From NCBI RefSeq assembly GCF_902635505.1, contig NC_045427.1, positions 598,441,665 through 598,505,664 on the forward strand: a stretch of 64,000 bases of DNA, read 5' to 3'. Position 1 is the first letter of the stretch. Each line of letters starts with the position of its first letter. Positions 36,589-48,800 of this stretch are shown here, one piece after another. The stretch comes from Sarcophilus harrisii (Eukaryota; Chordata; Mammalia; Dasyuromorphia; Dasyuridae). Position numbers and translations under genes: made by a program. The notes beneath the pieces were generated by a model, which ran no database searches, had not been told where the DNA came from, and saw only the letters and a list, made by a program, of their open reading frames with translations.

Positions 36589-37030
36589 GCCCGATCTTTG
36601 CATTGAAGCTGATACCCAGGACTATCAGTATATGGCATCTGGCCATGAACTTAACCTTGTTATCATGGTAAAGTGACCCCAAATGGGGCGAAGAAGAGTT
36701 GAGCATGATTTAACAACAATAACAAAATGTACTTAATAGATACAAATTTTATTTGTTTATATCTATCTCTCTACTATGTATCGGGCACCGTGCTAGGAAC
36801 TAGGGACACAAAACCAAATGTGAGACGCTCCTTGCGCTTACAATCTGCGACCAGAAATTTTACGACCATATGGTGAATTCTTTTTTTGGTTCCAACGGCT
36901 CGAGGAGTAGAGACGAAAAGACCTGCTTTAACCGAGAGAGTGACATGGATCTTCTGAAGTATTGCGATTATCGCATCCCCATACATGGTCTTGTGTCTGT
37001 GGTCCAAAGACATAAGCACTGGCTTGGAGC

Positions 37031-37169
37031 ATTTTTTTTTTTTTATTATTATAACTTTTTATTGACAGAACCCAGGCCTGGGTAATTTTTTTAACATTAT
37101 CCCTTGCACTTACTTCTGTTCCGATTTTTCCCCTCCCTCCCTTCATCCCCTCCCCCAGATGGCAAGCAG
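37031..37169 (-). mobile_element. Short L1 3'-UTR insertion (same lineage as 34783)
   Basis: Begins with a T-run, then ATAACTTTTTATTGACAGAA, CCCTTGCACTTACTTCTG and TCCCCCAGATGGCAAGCAG, the complement of the 34.8-kb L1 end. TTGGAG at 37024-37029 and 37170-37175 may be its target duplication. Confidence 0.8.
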
Positions 37170-37836
37170 TTGGAGTAATTTTTAATCTGAACTAGATTAT
37201 ATATATACAAACTTCTTCCCCGTGTCTTGTGAAGGAAGTGGATTAAAAAGGAGTTTTTAGTGCTGGTAGTCATTACCCTGTGAAGCAATGAATTTTACTA
37301 GTGAAGTGAAACAATCACAATCTTTGCTGTTGTTCAGTCATTTTTCATTTGTGCTCTTCCTGACTCCATTTGGGGTTTTCTTGAGCAGAGATACTGGAAT
37401 GGTTTGGAGTGAATGCTCTGGATACCCCATGAAATCATGCTCCCAACCAATGATTTAGCAATGAGAGGAAAGAATTTTGGGGTAAGAGCATCCCCAGAAT
37501 ACAAAGACTGCTAGACAGACAAGAAAATTCTGGAGAGTAGGAATGGAGAAAGAAAGGAATGGCACAGAATTCCTGCTTATTGATTAATTGGTAACGCTGA
37601 ACCTCCCTAAACCAATAGAATGACTCAGATTCTGGGCACATGATCCATCATTGGACTTATAGCTTTAGCCTTTTCTACTTGGTTGTATCTACCAGGAGGC
37701 ATAGCCCAGGATCATTCTTATGGCTTAATGGTGTCAAAGAGTCCCCTGAATTTGTCTTTTTGAATTTCCATATTTTCCAGAAATACTGGATCCAGAATAT
37801 CCAAGAGGCCCTGATGTGTTAAGATTGTAGTCTCCT

Positions 37837-40176
37837 CAAACTGCAACCATTCCCAATAAGATCTGGAGTGAAACAAGGTTGCCCACTATCACCGTTACTA
37901 TTTAATATTGTATTAGAAACGCTAGCTATAGCAATAAGAGCTGAGAAAGAGATTAAAGGAATAAGAATAGGCAACGAGGAAGCCAAATTATCACTCTTTG
38001 CCGATGACATGATGGTATACTTAGAGAACCCCAGAGATTCTGCTAAAAAGTTATTAGAAATAATCCACAACTTTAGCAAAGTTGCTGGTTATAAAATAAA
38101 CCCACATAAGTCATCAGCATTCTTATATATCACTAACAAAATCCAACAGTCAGTTACAAAGAGAAATTCCATTTAAAGTTACTACTGATAATATAAAATA
38201 TTTAGGAATCTATCTGCCAAGGGAAAATCAGAAACTTTATGAGCAAAATTACAGACCACTTTTCACACAAATTAAGTCTGATCTAACCAATTGGAAAAAT
38301 ATTAAATGCTCTTGGATAGGGCGAGCAAATATAATAAAGATGACAATATTACCTAAACTAATCTATTTATTTAGCGCTATACCAATCAGACTCCCAAAAA
38401 ACTATTTTAATGACCTAGAAAAAATAACAACAAAGTTCATATGGAAAAACAAAAGGTCAAGAATTTCAAGGGAATTAATGAAAAAAAAATCAAATGATGG
38501 TGGCTTAGCTGTACCAGATCTAAAATTATATTATAGAGCAGCAGTTACCAAAACTATTTGGTATTGGCTAAGGAATAGATTAGTTGATCAGTGGAATAGA
38601 TTAGGTTCAAGGGATAAAACAGTCAACAAATATAGCAACCTAGTCTTTGACAAACCCAAAGATCCCAGCTTTTGGGATAAGAACTTACTGTTTGATAAAA
38701 ATTGCTGGGAAAATTGGAAACTAATATGGCAGAAACTAGGCATTGATCCATACTTAACGCCGTACACCAAGATAAGGTCAAAATGGGTTCATGACCTAGG
38801 CATAAAGAATGAAATTATTAATAAATTAGAGGAACATAGGATAGTTTACCTCTCAGACCTGTGGAAGGGGAAGGTCTTTATGACCAAAGCAGAACTAGAG
38901 ATCATTACTGATCACAAAATAGAAAATTTCGATTATACCAAACTGAAAAGTTTTTGTACAAACAAAACTAATGCAGACAAGATTAGAAGGGAAGCAATAA
39001 ACTGGGAAAATATTTTTACAGTCAAAGGTTCTGATAAAGGCCTCATTTCCAAAATATATAGAGAATTAACTCTAATTTATAAAAAATCAAGCCATTCTCC
39101 AATTGAAAAATGGTCAAAGGATATGAACAGACAATTCTCAGATGAAGAAATTGAAACTATTTCTAGTCATATGAAAAGATGCTCCAAGTCATTATTAATC
39201 AGAGAAATGCAAATTAAGACAACTCTAAGATACCACTACACACCTGTCAGATTGGCTAAGATGACAGGAAAAAATAATGATGATTGTTGGAGGGGATGCG
39301 GGAAAACTGGGACATTGATGCATTGTTGGTGGAGTTGTGAACGAATCCAACCATTTTGGAGAGTAGTTTGGAACTATGCTCAAAAAGTTATCAAACTGTG
39401 CATACCCTTTGATCCAGCAGTGTTACTACTGGGATTATATCCCAAAGAGATTATAAAGAAGGGAAAGGGACCTGTATGTGCACGAATGTTTGTGGCAGCC
39501 CTTTTTGTAGTGGCTAGAAACTGGAAACTGAATGGATGTCCATCAGTTGGAGAATGGCTGAATAAATTGTGGTATATGAAAATTATGGAATATTACTGTT
39601 CTGTAAGAAATGACCAACAGGATGATTTCAGAAAGGCCTGGAGAGACTTACACGAACTGATGCTGAGTGAAATGAGCAGGACCAGGAGATCATTATATAC
39701 TTCAACAACAATACTAGATGATGACCAGTTCTGATGGATCAGGCCATCCTCAGCAACGAGATCAACCAAATCATTTCTAATGGAGCAGTAATGAACTGAA
39801 CTAGCTATACCCAGAAAAAGAACTCTGGGAGATGACTAAAAACCATTACATTGAATTCCCAGTCCCTATATTTATGCACACCTGCATCTTTGATTTCCTT
39901 CACAAGCTAATTGTACAATAATTCAGAGTCTGATTCTTTTTGTACAGCAAAATAATGTTTTGGTCATGTATACTTATTGTGTATCTAAGTTATATTTTAA
40001 TATATTTAACATCTACTGGTCATCCTGCCATTTAGGGGAGGGGGTGGGGGGGGGTAAGAGGTGAAAAATTGGAACAAGAGGTTTGGCAATTGTTAATGCT
40101 GTAAAGTTACCCAAGTATATATCCTGTAAATTAAAGGCTATTAAAGAAAAAAAAAAAAAGAAAGAAAAAAAAAAAA
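37837..40176 (+). mobile_element. 5'-truncated L1, ORF2 C-terminal half and 3' UTR
   Basis: 2.3 kb insertion with a perfect 16-bp target-site duplication, AAGATTGTAGTCTCCT, at 37821-37836 and 40177-40192, and an A-rich tail at 40145-40176. It begins inside the reverse transcriptase domain ([18 protein letters not shown], then the catalytic [15 protein letters not shown] near 37990-38030). The C-terminal part is open over 464 residues (38340-39734) with the cysteine motif CWRGCG..HCWWSCE near 39286-39342. One frame change near 38160-38176 separates the two open stretches, and I see no other break. Being 5'-truncated it was dead on arrival. The few changes point to a recent insertion. Confidence 0.93.
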
Positions 40177-40679
40177 AAGATTGTAGTCTCCTTTGGGCTA
40201 TCATAATTTGTTATTTGCACCCCAACCTGGACTCCCTGTGTGTCCTTGGGAGTCAAAACAGATGTCAATCAGTCCATACCAGACTGAAAACTACTGGTGC
40301 AGCTGGAACCTGGGTAGATAAGCAGTTCCCATAGTCCAGCAGTTCCCACGGGAAAAGAATGCAGCTTTTGCCATCTTCCTTATTCATGATTTCTCCTCAC
40401 TTTTGGCAGCAAGTTCTTTCTCCATCCTTACTGCCCTTTTGCTCCTGTCATACTACCCCCATTTAGGAGGGGATTGCCATTTCTCCTCTCTTCTTTGTCA
40501 TAATCTCTTAAACATGAAAGCTTCTGTTTGGATTGTGAACTCTCTGCACTTGCATAGGATTCCATATACATGTTTATTTCTCCAAAAAACAAAACAAAAC
40601 AGTTTTTCACATTTGTTTCATAGAATTGTGATTTCCTATTAATAACGGGACATTAGAGTAGTTAGTAGTAGAATATTGC

Positions 40680-40850
40680 TTGCTACTATTAATATTTTAC
40701 ACTTTATAACTTATCAAATGATTTCACATTTATTATCTTACTTGATGCTCAATCTTGTGAGGAAGTCTGGGCCATTATTTTTCTCATTTTACAGATGATG
40801 AAACAGACTAAGCCAGATGATTTTTCCAAGGTAACAAAATTAATGAACCA
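40680..40850 (-). mobile_element. MIR-type SINE fragment
   Basis: The plus strand carries TTGATGCTCAATCTTGTGAGG, TCATTTTACAGATGATGAAAC and AGCCAGATGATTTTTCC, the complement of MIR. Confidence 0.75.
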
Positions 40851-41289
40851 TCAAAGTGGCACTTAACACAGTTCTTAATGATAAAGTCATTATAAACATA
40901 GAAAGTTAATCTGCTTCAGACAAACCTGGGATATTGCTGAAAATCTTTGCCAATGGTCCATTTGCATCACTGTTTAAATCCAGTCCGATATTTTGGTCAC
41001 TGCTAGCATTTCCAAATTTTCATTGCTTTTGGGGATGGCCAATAACATAGCCAATAACAGTGGTCTCATGTCCTAAGGGCTGTTCTTCAGGGCTCCGATC
41101 AGACTTCTTGAGTTTTATTATCATCTCTCTGCAGGTGATACTAAAGTTTCTTGGAGCCTCAAATGAGAGTTGGGTGAATTAGATGGACACTAAAGGTAGA
41201 TGAGCAGTCCTGAAAGAGCTTGCGGCAAGTCCTCACACCAGAGATGTTCCTGAATAGCCCATACACTCCAGTGTCCTAATTGGTCTTAC

Positions 41290-41640
41290 TGCCTTAAGTC
41301 TCTACTCCAATCCATTCTCCACAAAGCAACCAAAACAAATTCATTAAGGACAAATATTATCCGTCACTCCTCTAAGCACTAATCTCCAGTAACTCCCTAT
41401 TGCCTCTAGGATAAAATAAAAATTCCTTTTTGGGGGCTTCTAAAGCTCTGTACAGCTTTGTGCCAATCTGTCTTTCCAGCCTCATTTTATATTACCCTCC
41501 TTCCTATATTTTTTGATCAGACAGATGTTTTCTATTCCTCCATGTCCCATCTTCATGCTTTTGTGCTAGCAGTTGCCCATGCCTAGAATGTACTCCTTCC
41601 TAATTTCTGCTTCATAGAATCATTTTTCTTCAAAATATAA
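41290..41640 (+). mobile_element. L2 LINE 3' fragment, interrupted by a SINE
   Basis: CCAGTAACTCCCTATTGCC, TCTAGGATAAAATAAAAATTCC, TTCTAAAGCTCTGTACAGC and TGCCCATGCCTAGAATGTAC are in L2 order. L2 sequence resumes after the SINE at about 41830 (AAGTGCCATCTCCTCTTTCC). Confidence 0.8.
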
Positions 41641-41647
41641 CCCAGAC

Positions 41648-41812
41648 GAGGCAGCTAGATGGCCCAGTGGATAGAACTGTGATGTCAGGAGGACCCAAGT
41701 TCAAATGTGACCTCAAACCCTTAACACTTCCTTGCTATATGACCCTGGGCAAGTCACTTAACCCCAATTATCTCAGCAAAAAAACAAAAACAAAAACAAA
41801 AACCCAAAAAAC
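41648..41812 (+). mobile_element. Full-length tRNA-like marsupial SINE
   Basis: GAGGCAGCTAGATGGCCCAG starts it. The A-box-like TGGCCCAGTGG and B-box-like GTTCAAATGTGACC are visible as Pol III promoter elements. The body ends CAAGTCACTTAACCCC, AATTATCTCAGC and an A-rich (CAAAAA)n tail. Inserted into the L2 above. Confidence 0.9.
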
Positions 41813-41916
41813 CCCAAATATATATATAAAACCCAAGTGCCATCTCCTCTTTCCTAATGTCTCCAAATGCTACTGATCTCCTCCCCAATTACTTCTATTT
41901 ATTCTCTCTCTCTCTC

Positions 41917-41919
41917 TGC

Positions 41920-41950
<31 letters not shown>

Positions 41951-41978
41951 TATATATATACACACATATATGTAATAA

Positions 41979-42010
<32 letters not shown>
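41917..42010. repeat. (TA)n / (CA)n compound microsatellite
   Basis: About 13 TA units, then mixed ACATATAT, then about 14 CA units. Confidence 0.93.
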
Positions 42011-42016
<6 letters not shown>

Positions 42017-42775
42017 ACTAGAAAAACACTAGGAGCAACTGAGGACCCAACCAGAGGACTTGAGGATAGGGATAGATTCTAATCATTGGGATCCAGAAGT
42101 GTAATTGGCTGCCTTGAGGTATTGAGTGCCCACCCATTGGGGGGTCTGCCTGGGGGGAGATATATTGTAGGAGAGGTTCTTGTTAAGTTATAAGTTGGAC
42201 TCCATGACCTCTGAAATCCTTCTAATAGGAGAGACTGTGCTTATGTGATTCTGGTGGATTGAAAGAATAAATTTCAAAGGAGTCACGAGAAGTCCAACTT
42301 AGCATGAGGCTGTCAGTTCTGCCTAGAAACTAAGGAGAAGGGGGGAGGAAACAAGAATTTTCTTTTTTAACCATGTACTATGAGCCAGACATTGTACTAA
42401 GTGCTTTACAAGCATTATGTTATTTGGAAGGCAAAAGCAGGTAGACTCAGAACTGTTTATGAATTTTTAAAAATAATCTCTCTGTACTTTTAAAAAAAAT
42501 ATGAGGCAAGGAATGAGAAGAATTTCTGGAATTAAGGAAGTGCCTTATAAAATGGCTTGGGAGATCAGGAGGATAAAGGTTTATAGACTATTACTGGTAA
42601 TAGATAGTAACCTTTGGATGGTAAATGTGGGAGCATGAACTAAGGATTGGATACTTGAGTTCTATTAGCTTAAGGTAATGTCCTTGTGTGCATGGTCCTG
42701 GAGAGGGAAGAGAGAACTTTCACCCATGCTCTCGGCTCTGCCCCCAGACAGGTTCCGTATCAGTTAGAAGATGCA

Positions 42776-42880
42776 ATGGCAGGCCCTGAGCCAACCACAA
42801 AAGAGCTAATGGGACCCAAAGTCCTGACCTTCCACACTCCTCAGGTTCAGAAGGTTAAAGGAGATCTCTCCTACCAGAAG
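42776..42880 (+). CDS. TMEM202: TMEM202 exon 1
   Basis: Residues 1-35, MAGPEPTTKELMGPK then LTFHTPQVQKVKGDLSYQK, like human LTFHSPEVPKIKGNRKYQR. Donor AAG|GTAGAA was chosen over AAG|GTGCTG at 42902, since the first gives YQK-P in register with human YQR-P. An upstream in-frame ATG at 42686 is not conserved as far as I can tell. Confidence 0.85.
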
Positions 42881-45800
42881 GTAGAAGGCCCTTTGGAGAA
42901 GGTGCTGGCTTTGAGGGGAAGTTGAAATTGGGCAGAGGCTGATAAAGGTTGGGTTGCTCTGATGATTATTTTTTTCCTCATAAGAGACAATTTTTACCTT
43001 CGTCATGGAAGAAGGGGGTGGCTGAAGGTTTGTAAGAGACAAACATTCATGGGAGGCCTTGGGATCCTGGAGTTGCATAGGTTTCTGAGAAGGGCCCTGT
43101 TCTGTAGGATGTAGGAGCTGTGTCTTGATGGGGGTATGTGGAGGTGGGGGGAGGTTGATTTTATTTGAGTGGAGGGATGAGTCATTCTCAATGATGTTCA
43201 TTCCACAGCCAGTTCTACCTGCCCAAAACCACTGGGTTGCCTTGTTGTCCCCATGGCAACAGCAGCACTTCATGAAGCAGACCCATCTTTATATCCGCAC
43301 ATGCTGTACCGGACTGTGTGCGTTTACTTTAGTCTTGCTCCTTTGCATCTCTCCAATGCCTTGGGTGACGTTCCTTCTGGCCAAGAATGGCCTTGAGCTC
43401 CACGCGGGACTCTGGACCCTGTGTGAACACCACCTCTGCTGGAGCCACGTGCCCAGCCCACCCTGTGAGTTTTCCCCAGAGTTTTCTCTGGCCCCTAACC
43501 CAACACCTCAATCAATTCCCAATAACACCAAAGCCCTTCTTTCCTTACCCACCTCATTGCCCCTTCTAACATTTTCCAGTTCCTTCTCCCCAATGTCCAG
43601 CATTTTTCTTCTTCAGATTGCAAAAATGGCCAAATTTATCCTAGAAGGCAGCATGGTGCAGTGAATGGAGTGATTGATATTGTGTAAGGAAGACCTGGAT
43701 TCAAATGGCTAGTGACATACTGATGCCCCTTAGGCTTTCTGGGTCTCAATTTCCTGAGGAGGAGGATGGAATTGATGATTTCTGAAGATCCTTCCAAGCT
43801 GTAAATCTATTATCTCTTTTCCCGTATGTTCCTTCTGCTCCTCTAGAATAATCCCTGCTGCCTTTCAGGTAATTAGGGACTAAATTTTTTTTTTTCCTGT
43901 TTTGATCTCTTCTCACCTGCTATTAGGAAAGGATCTGACATCAACTATTTATGAGTTGTAAAGTAATGAGACTGGTTTGTTGAAGTTCATGCTTTTCAAG
44001 AATAAGCTTTTTTGATGCTTTTTATTTTGGATATTTTTTTTTGGATATACCTACCCCCTTAATAAGCTCTCCCTTATCGCAAAGAAAAACCGAGGGACAC
44101 AGTGATAATATTTGACAATGGATAGTTCCCCATCTGTTTGGAAAAAGGAGGAAAGTGGTTCCTCATCCTTTTTTTGGGTCAAATTGGCCCTTAGACTTAC
44201 TTGGCTTTCAACTTTATATTAGTGTTATTATCAGCTACATTATTGTAGTGATTTGGTAGACTTCTTTAATTATGTTTGCTTCACTTTGCATCCATTCATA
44301 TCAATTTTTCTATGTTTCTTTCAATTCCTCATATGTGTTATTTCTTATGACACTAATATTCCTTTATGTTCGCAGATCACAGTTTATTCATCTATTGCCT
44401 AACTGATGGACACTCCATTTGTTTTCAGTTTTTTACAGCAGGGATGTGTCACAATATATTCTTACTTCTGTAAGGAATACTTTCAAAGTTGAAAATCCCT
44501 TGATTATATTTGTCATTGGCATATATGAAAATAAACTTCTCTTTTGATTAAACTTATTTTAACTTTAACTTTGTCTGAGACCAGTGATTATTACCCCCAC
44601 TTTTTTTCTATAACAAATTCTACTAATCATTGTTGTTTTATATCTCTTATTTTCTATTTCTGTGACTCCTCTGCTTTACTCTTACTAGATATTTTGCCTA
44701 GCTATTACTTAACCTCCCCCAATTCTATCTCAAGAATCCCTCCCTCATCTTTCCCCTCTAATGCTTTCCCACCTCTTTATCTCATTCTCATTAATCTACA
44801 ATCCCTTCTGTACCCTTCTTATTCTATTTCTCCCTCTTATTTCTTAATAAATGTAGAAGACTTTTATACATATGTGCACATTGTATTGTTCCTTCTTTAA
44901 CTTATTCCTTATGTGAATAGTATTCCAGAACTACCATCCCTCCTCCCCCATCCAATTCTTCTGTGTCAGTTCTTGCTTTTCTATCTCATTCATATAACCT
45001 AATTAATCATTCTTTTTACCTTTTCCTACATGGTTTTGCTTTTTAGAATTATATCATATTCAGTCTGTCCCAATCTTTCTTTTGAACTACCCACTTGCTA
45101 ATGGCAATCTTAGACATATGGCTTATATTTCCATGTATAAAACAAACAGTTTGTCCTTACTGAGTCCTTCGAAATTAATCTTTGATGTATGCCTTATATT
45201 TCTCTTGGATCTTGTATTTCAAATATTCTATTAAGTTCAAATCTTTTTGCCATGTAATCCTGAAAATCTGGCAGTTCATTGAATTTCCTTAAATTATTAT
45301 TATTATTTTTTTTTTGCTTAGGTTCATCCTTAACTTTGCTGGGTTTGAATTTTTTTCCATAATCTTAATTCTTTTGCTTTTCAATATATAATGTTCCAAG
45401 ATCTAAAGTCTTTTAATGTAGCCACTGCTCAGTCTTGTATGATTCTGTCATATTAGAATTTTTTTCCTTTCTTTCTTGATCTGAGGATTGAAGTTTAATT
45501 ATGATATTCCTTTAAGTTTTTCTCACAGTGCCTGGTGGATTTTTTCTGTTTCTACTTTCTCACTCTTGTTCTAACACTTTAGGATTTTTTTTTTTTTTTT
45601 TTTTTTTTTTGGTGAGGTAAATGGGGTTAAGTAACTTGCCTGAGGTCACATAGCTAGTAAGTGTTAAATGTCTGAAGCTGGATTTGAACTCAGATCCTCC
45701 TGACTTCTGAGTTGGTCCTCTATCTATTGCATCTAGCTGCCCCCAACAATTTTCTTTAATTATTTCTTATACTATTATTTCAAGATTCTTTTTTTTAGTA

Positions 45801-48800
45801 GTAGCTTTCAGGCAGTCAAATTATTCTTTTTTTTATTTTTATTTCTCCTCTTGATATGTCTACAGATTTGTTTTTCTTATGAGATGTCTCATATATTCTT
45901 CTATTAAAAAAGTTTTTTTTTTTTGTACTTTTACATTTTGTTTTTATTCTTTCTTGGTCTCACAACTTCACTGGTTCTTCTTGCCCAATTCTAATTTTCT
46001 TCCTTAAGATTCTGGATTTCCTTTTTTTAGTTGGTTGACTTTTTTTTTTACATAAATCTTGCTTTTCTTGGATTGTTTACATGTATATTATATGCATATA
46101 ATGTATCTGTATGTATATAATATATTATGTATGTATATGTGTATATGTATACATGTGTTTGTATACATAGGGGGGAGGTGAAAGTTCTTGAGGCTGGGGT
46201 GGAGGCTGTTGTCCATCCCATCTAAGCCCAGGGCTTACAGATTTCTGTTTCAGAGGAATTCACCTGGGGGTGTTTATAGTTCATTCACATGGGCCAAACT
46301 CTGGTCCTGATACCTTTCTTCTAAGAGATGCTGTCTGTCCCAGAAGGACTTCTGTTTTGCTCTAATTCTAACTTGTTTTGGCCACTTTGTTTGCCCTGAG
46401 GTACAATTTTGTCTTGTTTGTGGGGGAAATCTGGAGAGTTTAGAATGTTATGACCTATTTCACCACCATCAAAGAGTAGTCTTGAGCTCCATCCCTTGTG
46501 CTTCATCTTCACATGGACATACCACTGAATTTCCAGATAGCAAGATGATCCAATGGTTTAGATTTCTTGGTGTGGAGTCAGGATGACCTGTTTAAATCTT
46601 GCCTCAGACCCTCATGAGCTATTTGATCCCTGGCAAGGCACTTACCCTTCATGTACTTCATTCAGTTTCCTCATATATAAAAGAGGGAATTGGTCTTAAT
46701 GGTCTCTAAAATCTTTTTCAGCTCTAATCCCATGATCTTAAATTCATTATATCCCAAACTAAGCTAATTTCTCTTTTAAAATCCATTCTTTCTTTCCCCT
46801 ACTCTAGTTCTATTGATGGGATCCTCATTCATTATTTCCAGGGATCAGGTTCAAAGTGATACTCCTCACTCCTGACCCCCATTTCTCTATTTTTATTGCT
46901 AAAAGGAATCAATTCTACCTTCATAATTCTTCTTACATTTCTCTTTCCTCTTCCACACCCACTCTCTCCCTCCTTTTTTAGATCCTTATCACATTGTAAT
47001 AATCTCCAGAGTGGTTCTCCTGCTTCCAGTCTCTTCTCTTTCTAATCTATCCTTCATAGTCTTGCTAAAGTTATCTCTTTAATGTTTTGATTACCCAACT
47101 GCCTCTCAAGTCTAACATTCAGTGTCCTTTGCAAGCTGTTTTCTTTCCAAGGGCTCATCCTAATTACATTCCTCTATTTCATCTACTCTGTTATAGATGA
47201 ACTGGCTCCTCACCATTCCCTAGCTTCTTCCACCTTCATTTATCTCGGCATGCATCCTTAGATCTTTCTTCTGTTAAGGCCCAATTCAGATGTCACTTTT
47301 CAAAATTAAATTTTAGTTTTTCAATGATCAAACACCTATTTTTTTTTTCTCCTTTCTACCCTTTCCTCTTTGGGGTTTATGTCTTGGGAATTCCTTGGAA
47401 TCACAGCAATTCTTTTTCTTTTCTTGTATACTGATTATTTCAGCAATGTGCTCCAGAAAACTCTGTTGGTATTGTTGGGAGCTTTGTAGGCTGAGTCTGA
47501 AATCCTAGCTCCTCTAGGTGATTTCTCCTCTGCACTCCTTGTTAAGGGACCAGGTGCAAAACCTGCTTTTTCTGCCCCCTACTCCCATGCTAGGGAATTG
47601 CTGAGTCTTTTCTAGAAACCCCTTTAGGAGATCCCCGCCCCTGCTCTCCAATTTCCCACCCTTGCTGTTGGCCTGGGCCCTTGGTTGAGACTCTGCTGAC
47701 CTAACTCAGGGCTCTGGAAACCGAGTCTTAACCTGCCTCTATCCCTCAAATTCTGTTACAGAATAATTTCTGTCCTGGTCACTTATCTGTAGATGGAATT
47801 TATGAACTGAGACTATTAAGATGTTCCACTGTGATTTTTCCTTTTTATTTCCTAATCACTTCTCAACATGGCATTCTTCTTAGATTGTTATTGAACCAGT
47901 TGTGGGGGAATCTAGACTATACTGTTTATTGCTTCCTATTCTGACATCTTGGCTTGGTCAAACTCAAATGCCATTTCCTTCATAAAACCTTCCCTGATCC
48001 CCATGTTAATCGTAATCCCTCCTTCCTTAGGTGACAAAAGAGATATTACATTTCTTACTTAGGCACTCGTGCATCTAGTAGTTATATTTCACATGGGGCA
48101 AATTCTGGTCCTGATACCTTTCTTCTAAGACATGTTCTGTGATTGTCCCAGAGGACTCTTGTTTTATCCCAACTCTTTCTTGTTTTTACTACTCTAACCT
48201 TCCCTTCCCCCCCAATTAGAGTGTATGATACTTGAGGGCAGGGCAAAGATTGCATTGTTTTTCATTCATTTATCCCTAGAATCTACATGTTTTGAATTAA
48301 ATTTTATGACTCACAAAAAAGATAGTCTGGAGGTTGACTTTCTCACTATGACAATGCTTCCAGCTCACAGTAGAATATGTCTGAAACAATTTAGAAATGA
48401 AATTACCCAGTTTGGTTACACTTCATCACCAAAGCTGGTGCTTCCTTATTTAGGGACATTTCCAAAAATTAAATTCATGCTTAGAATATTAGTGACTCTA
48501 GGAGTATCATATCAAAAAGTTTCTGGATCTGAAGGTGGTTACCAAATAGAGTTAATTCCCCAAATATTTAAACCATGGCAGCCTAATTGGAGCATGTTGT
48601 GGCCAGCTAGTTCCAGCCAAGGTCAATTCTTGTGGAGGACCAGTTTTACTCTGTCAGGCTCCCTGAAATGCCAGTCTCCTTACTTTATAGCTACCCTCAC
48701 ATGCTTTAATGTGAGCCTGTTATTAGACTGCTTCCCCTCCCAGAAGTATGCATGCTTTTATAGTTTTCTCTCATTGTGAGTGAAAGGAAAGCACCATTCT

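Larger units (their letters stand above)
36600..42775. other. HEXA-TMEM202 intergenic region
   Basis: The two genes are divergent with about 6.4 kb between start codons. Besides the elements listed separately, it holds a family A head at 36770-36860. No coding exon is seen. 40200-40670 and 42080-42680 show nothing recognisable beyond low-complexity runs. Confidence 0.7.

Noticed and set aside
43125-43208. Upstream ATG of the open frame that contains TMEM202 exon 2
   Set aside because: A good acceptor at 43208 and colinearity with human across exon 1 show that coding enters from 42880, not from this ATG.
48225-48779. 184-residue open frame in TMEM202 intron 2
   Set aside because: It starts inside an L2-like tail (CTTGAGGGCAGGG text), has no recognisable domain, no splice context and the skewed composition of random AT-rich DNA.
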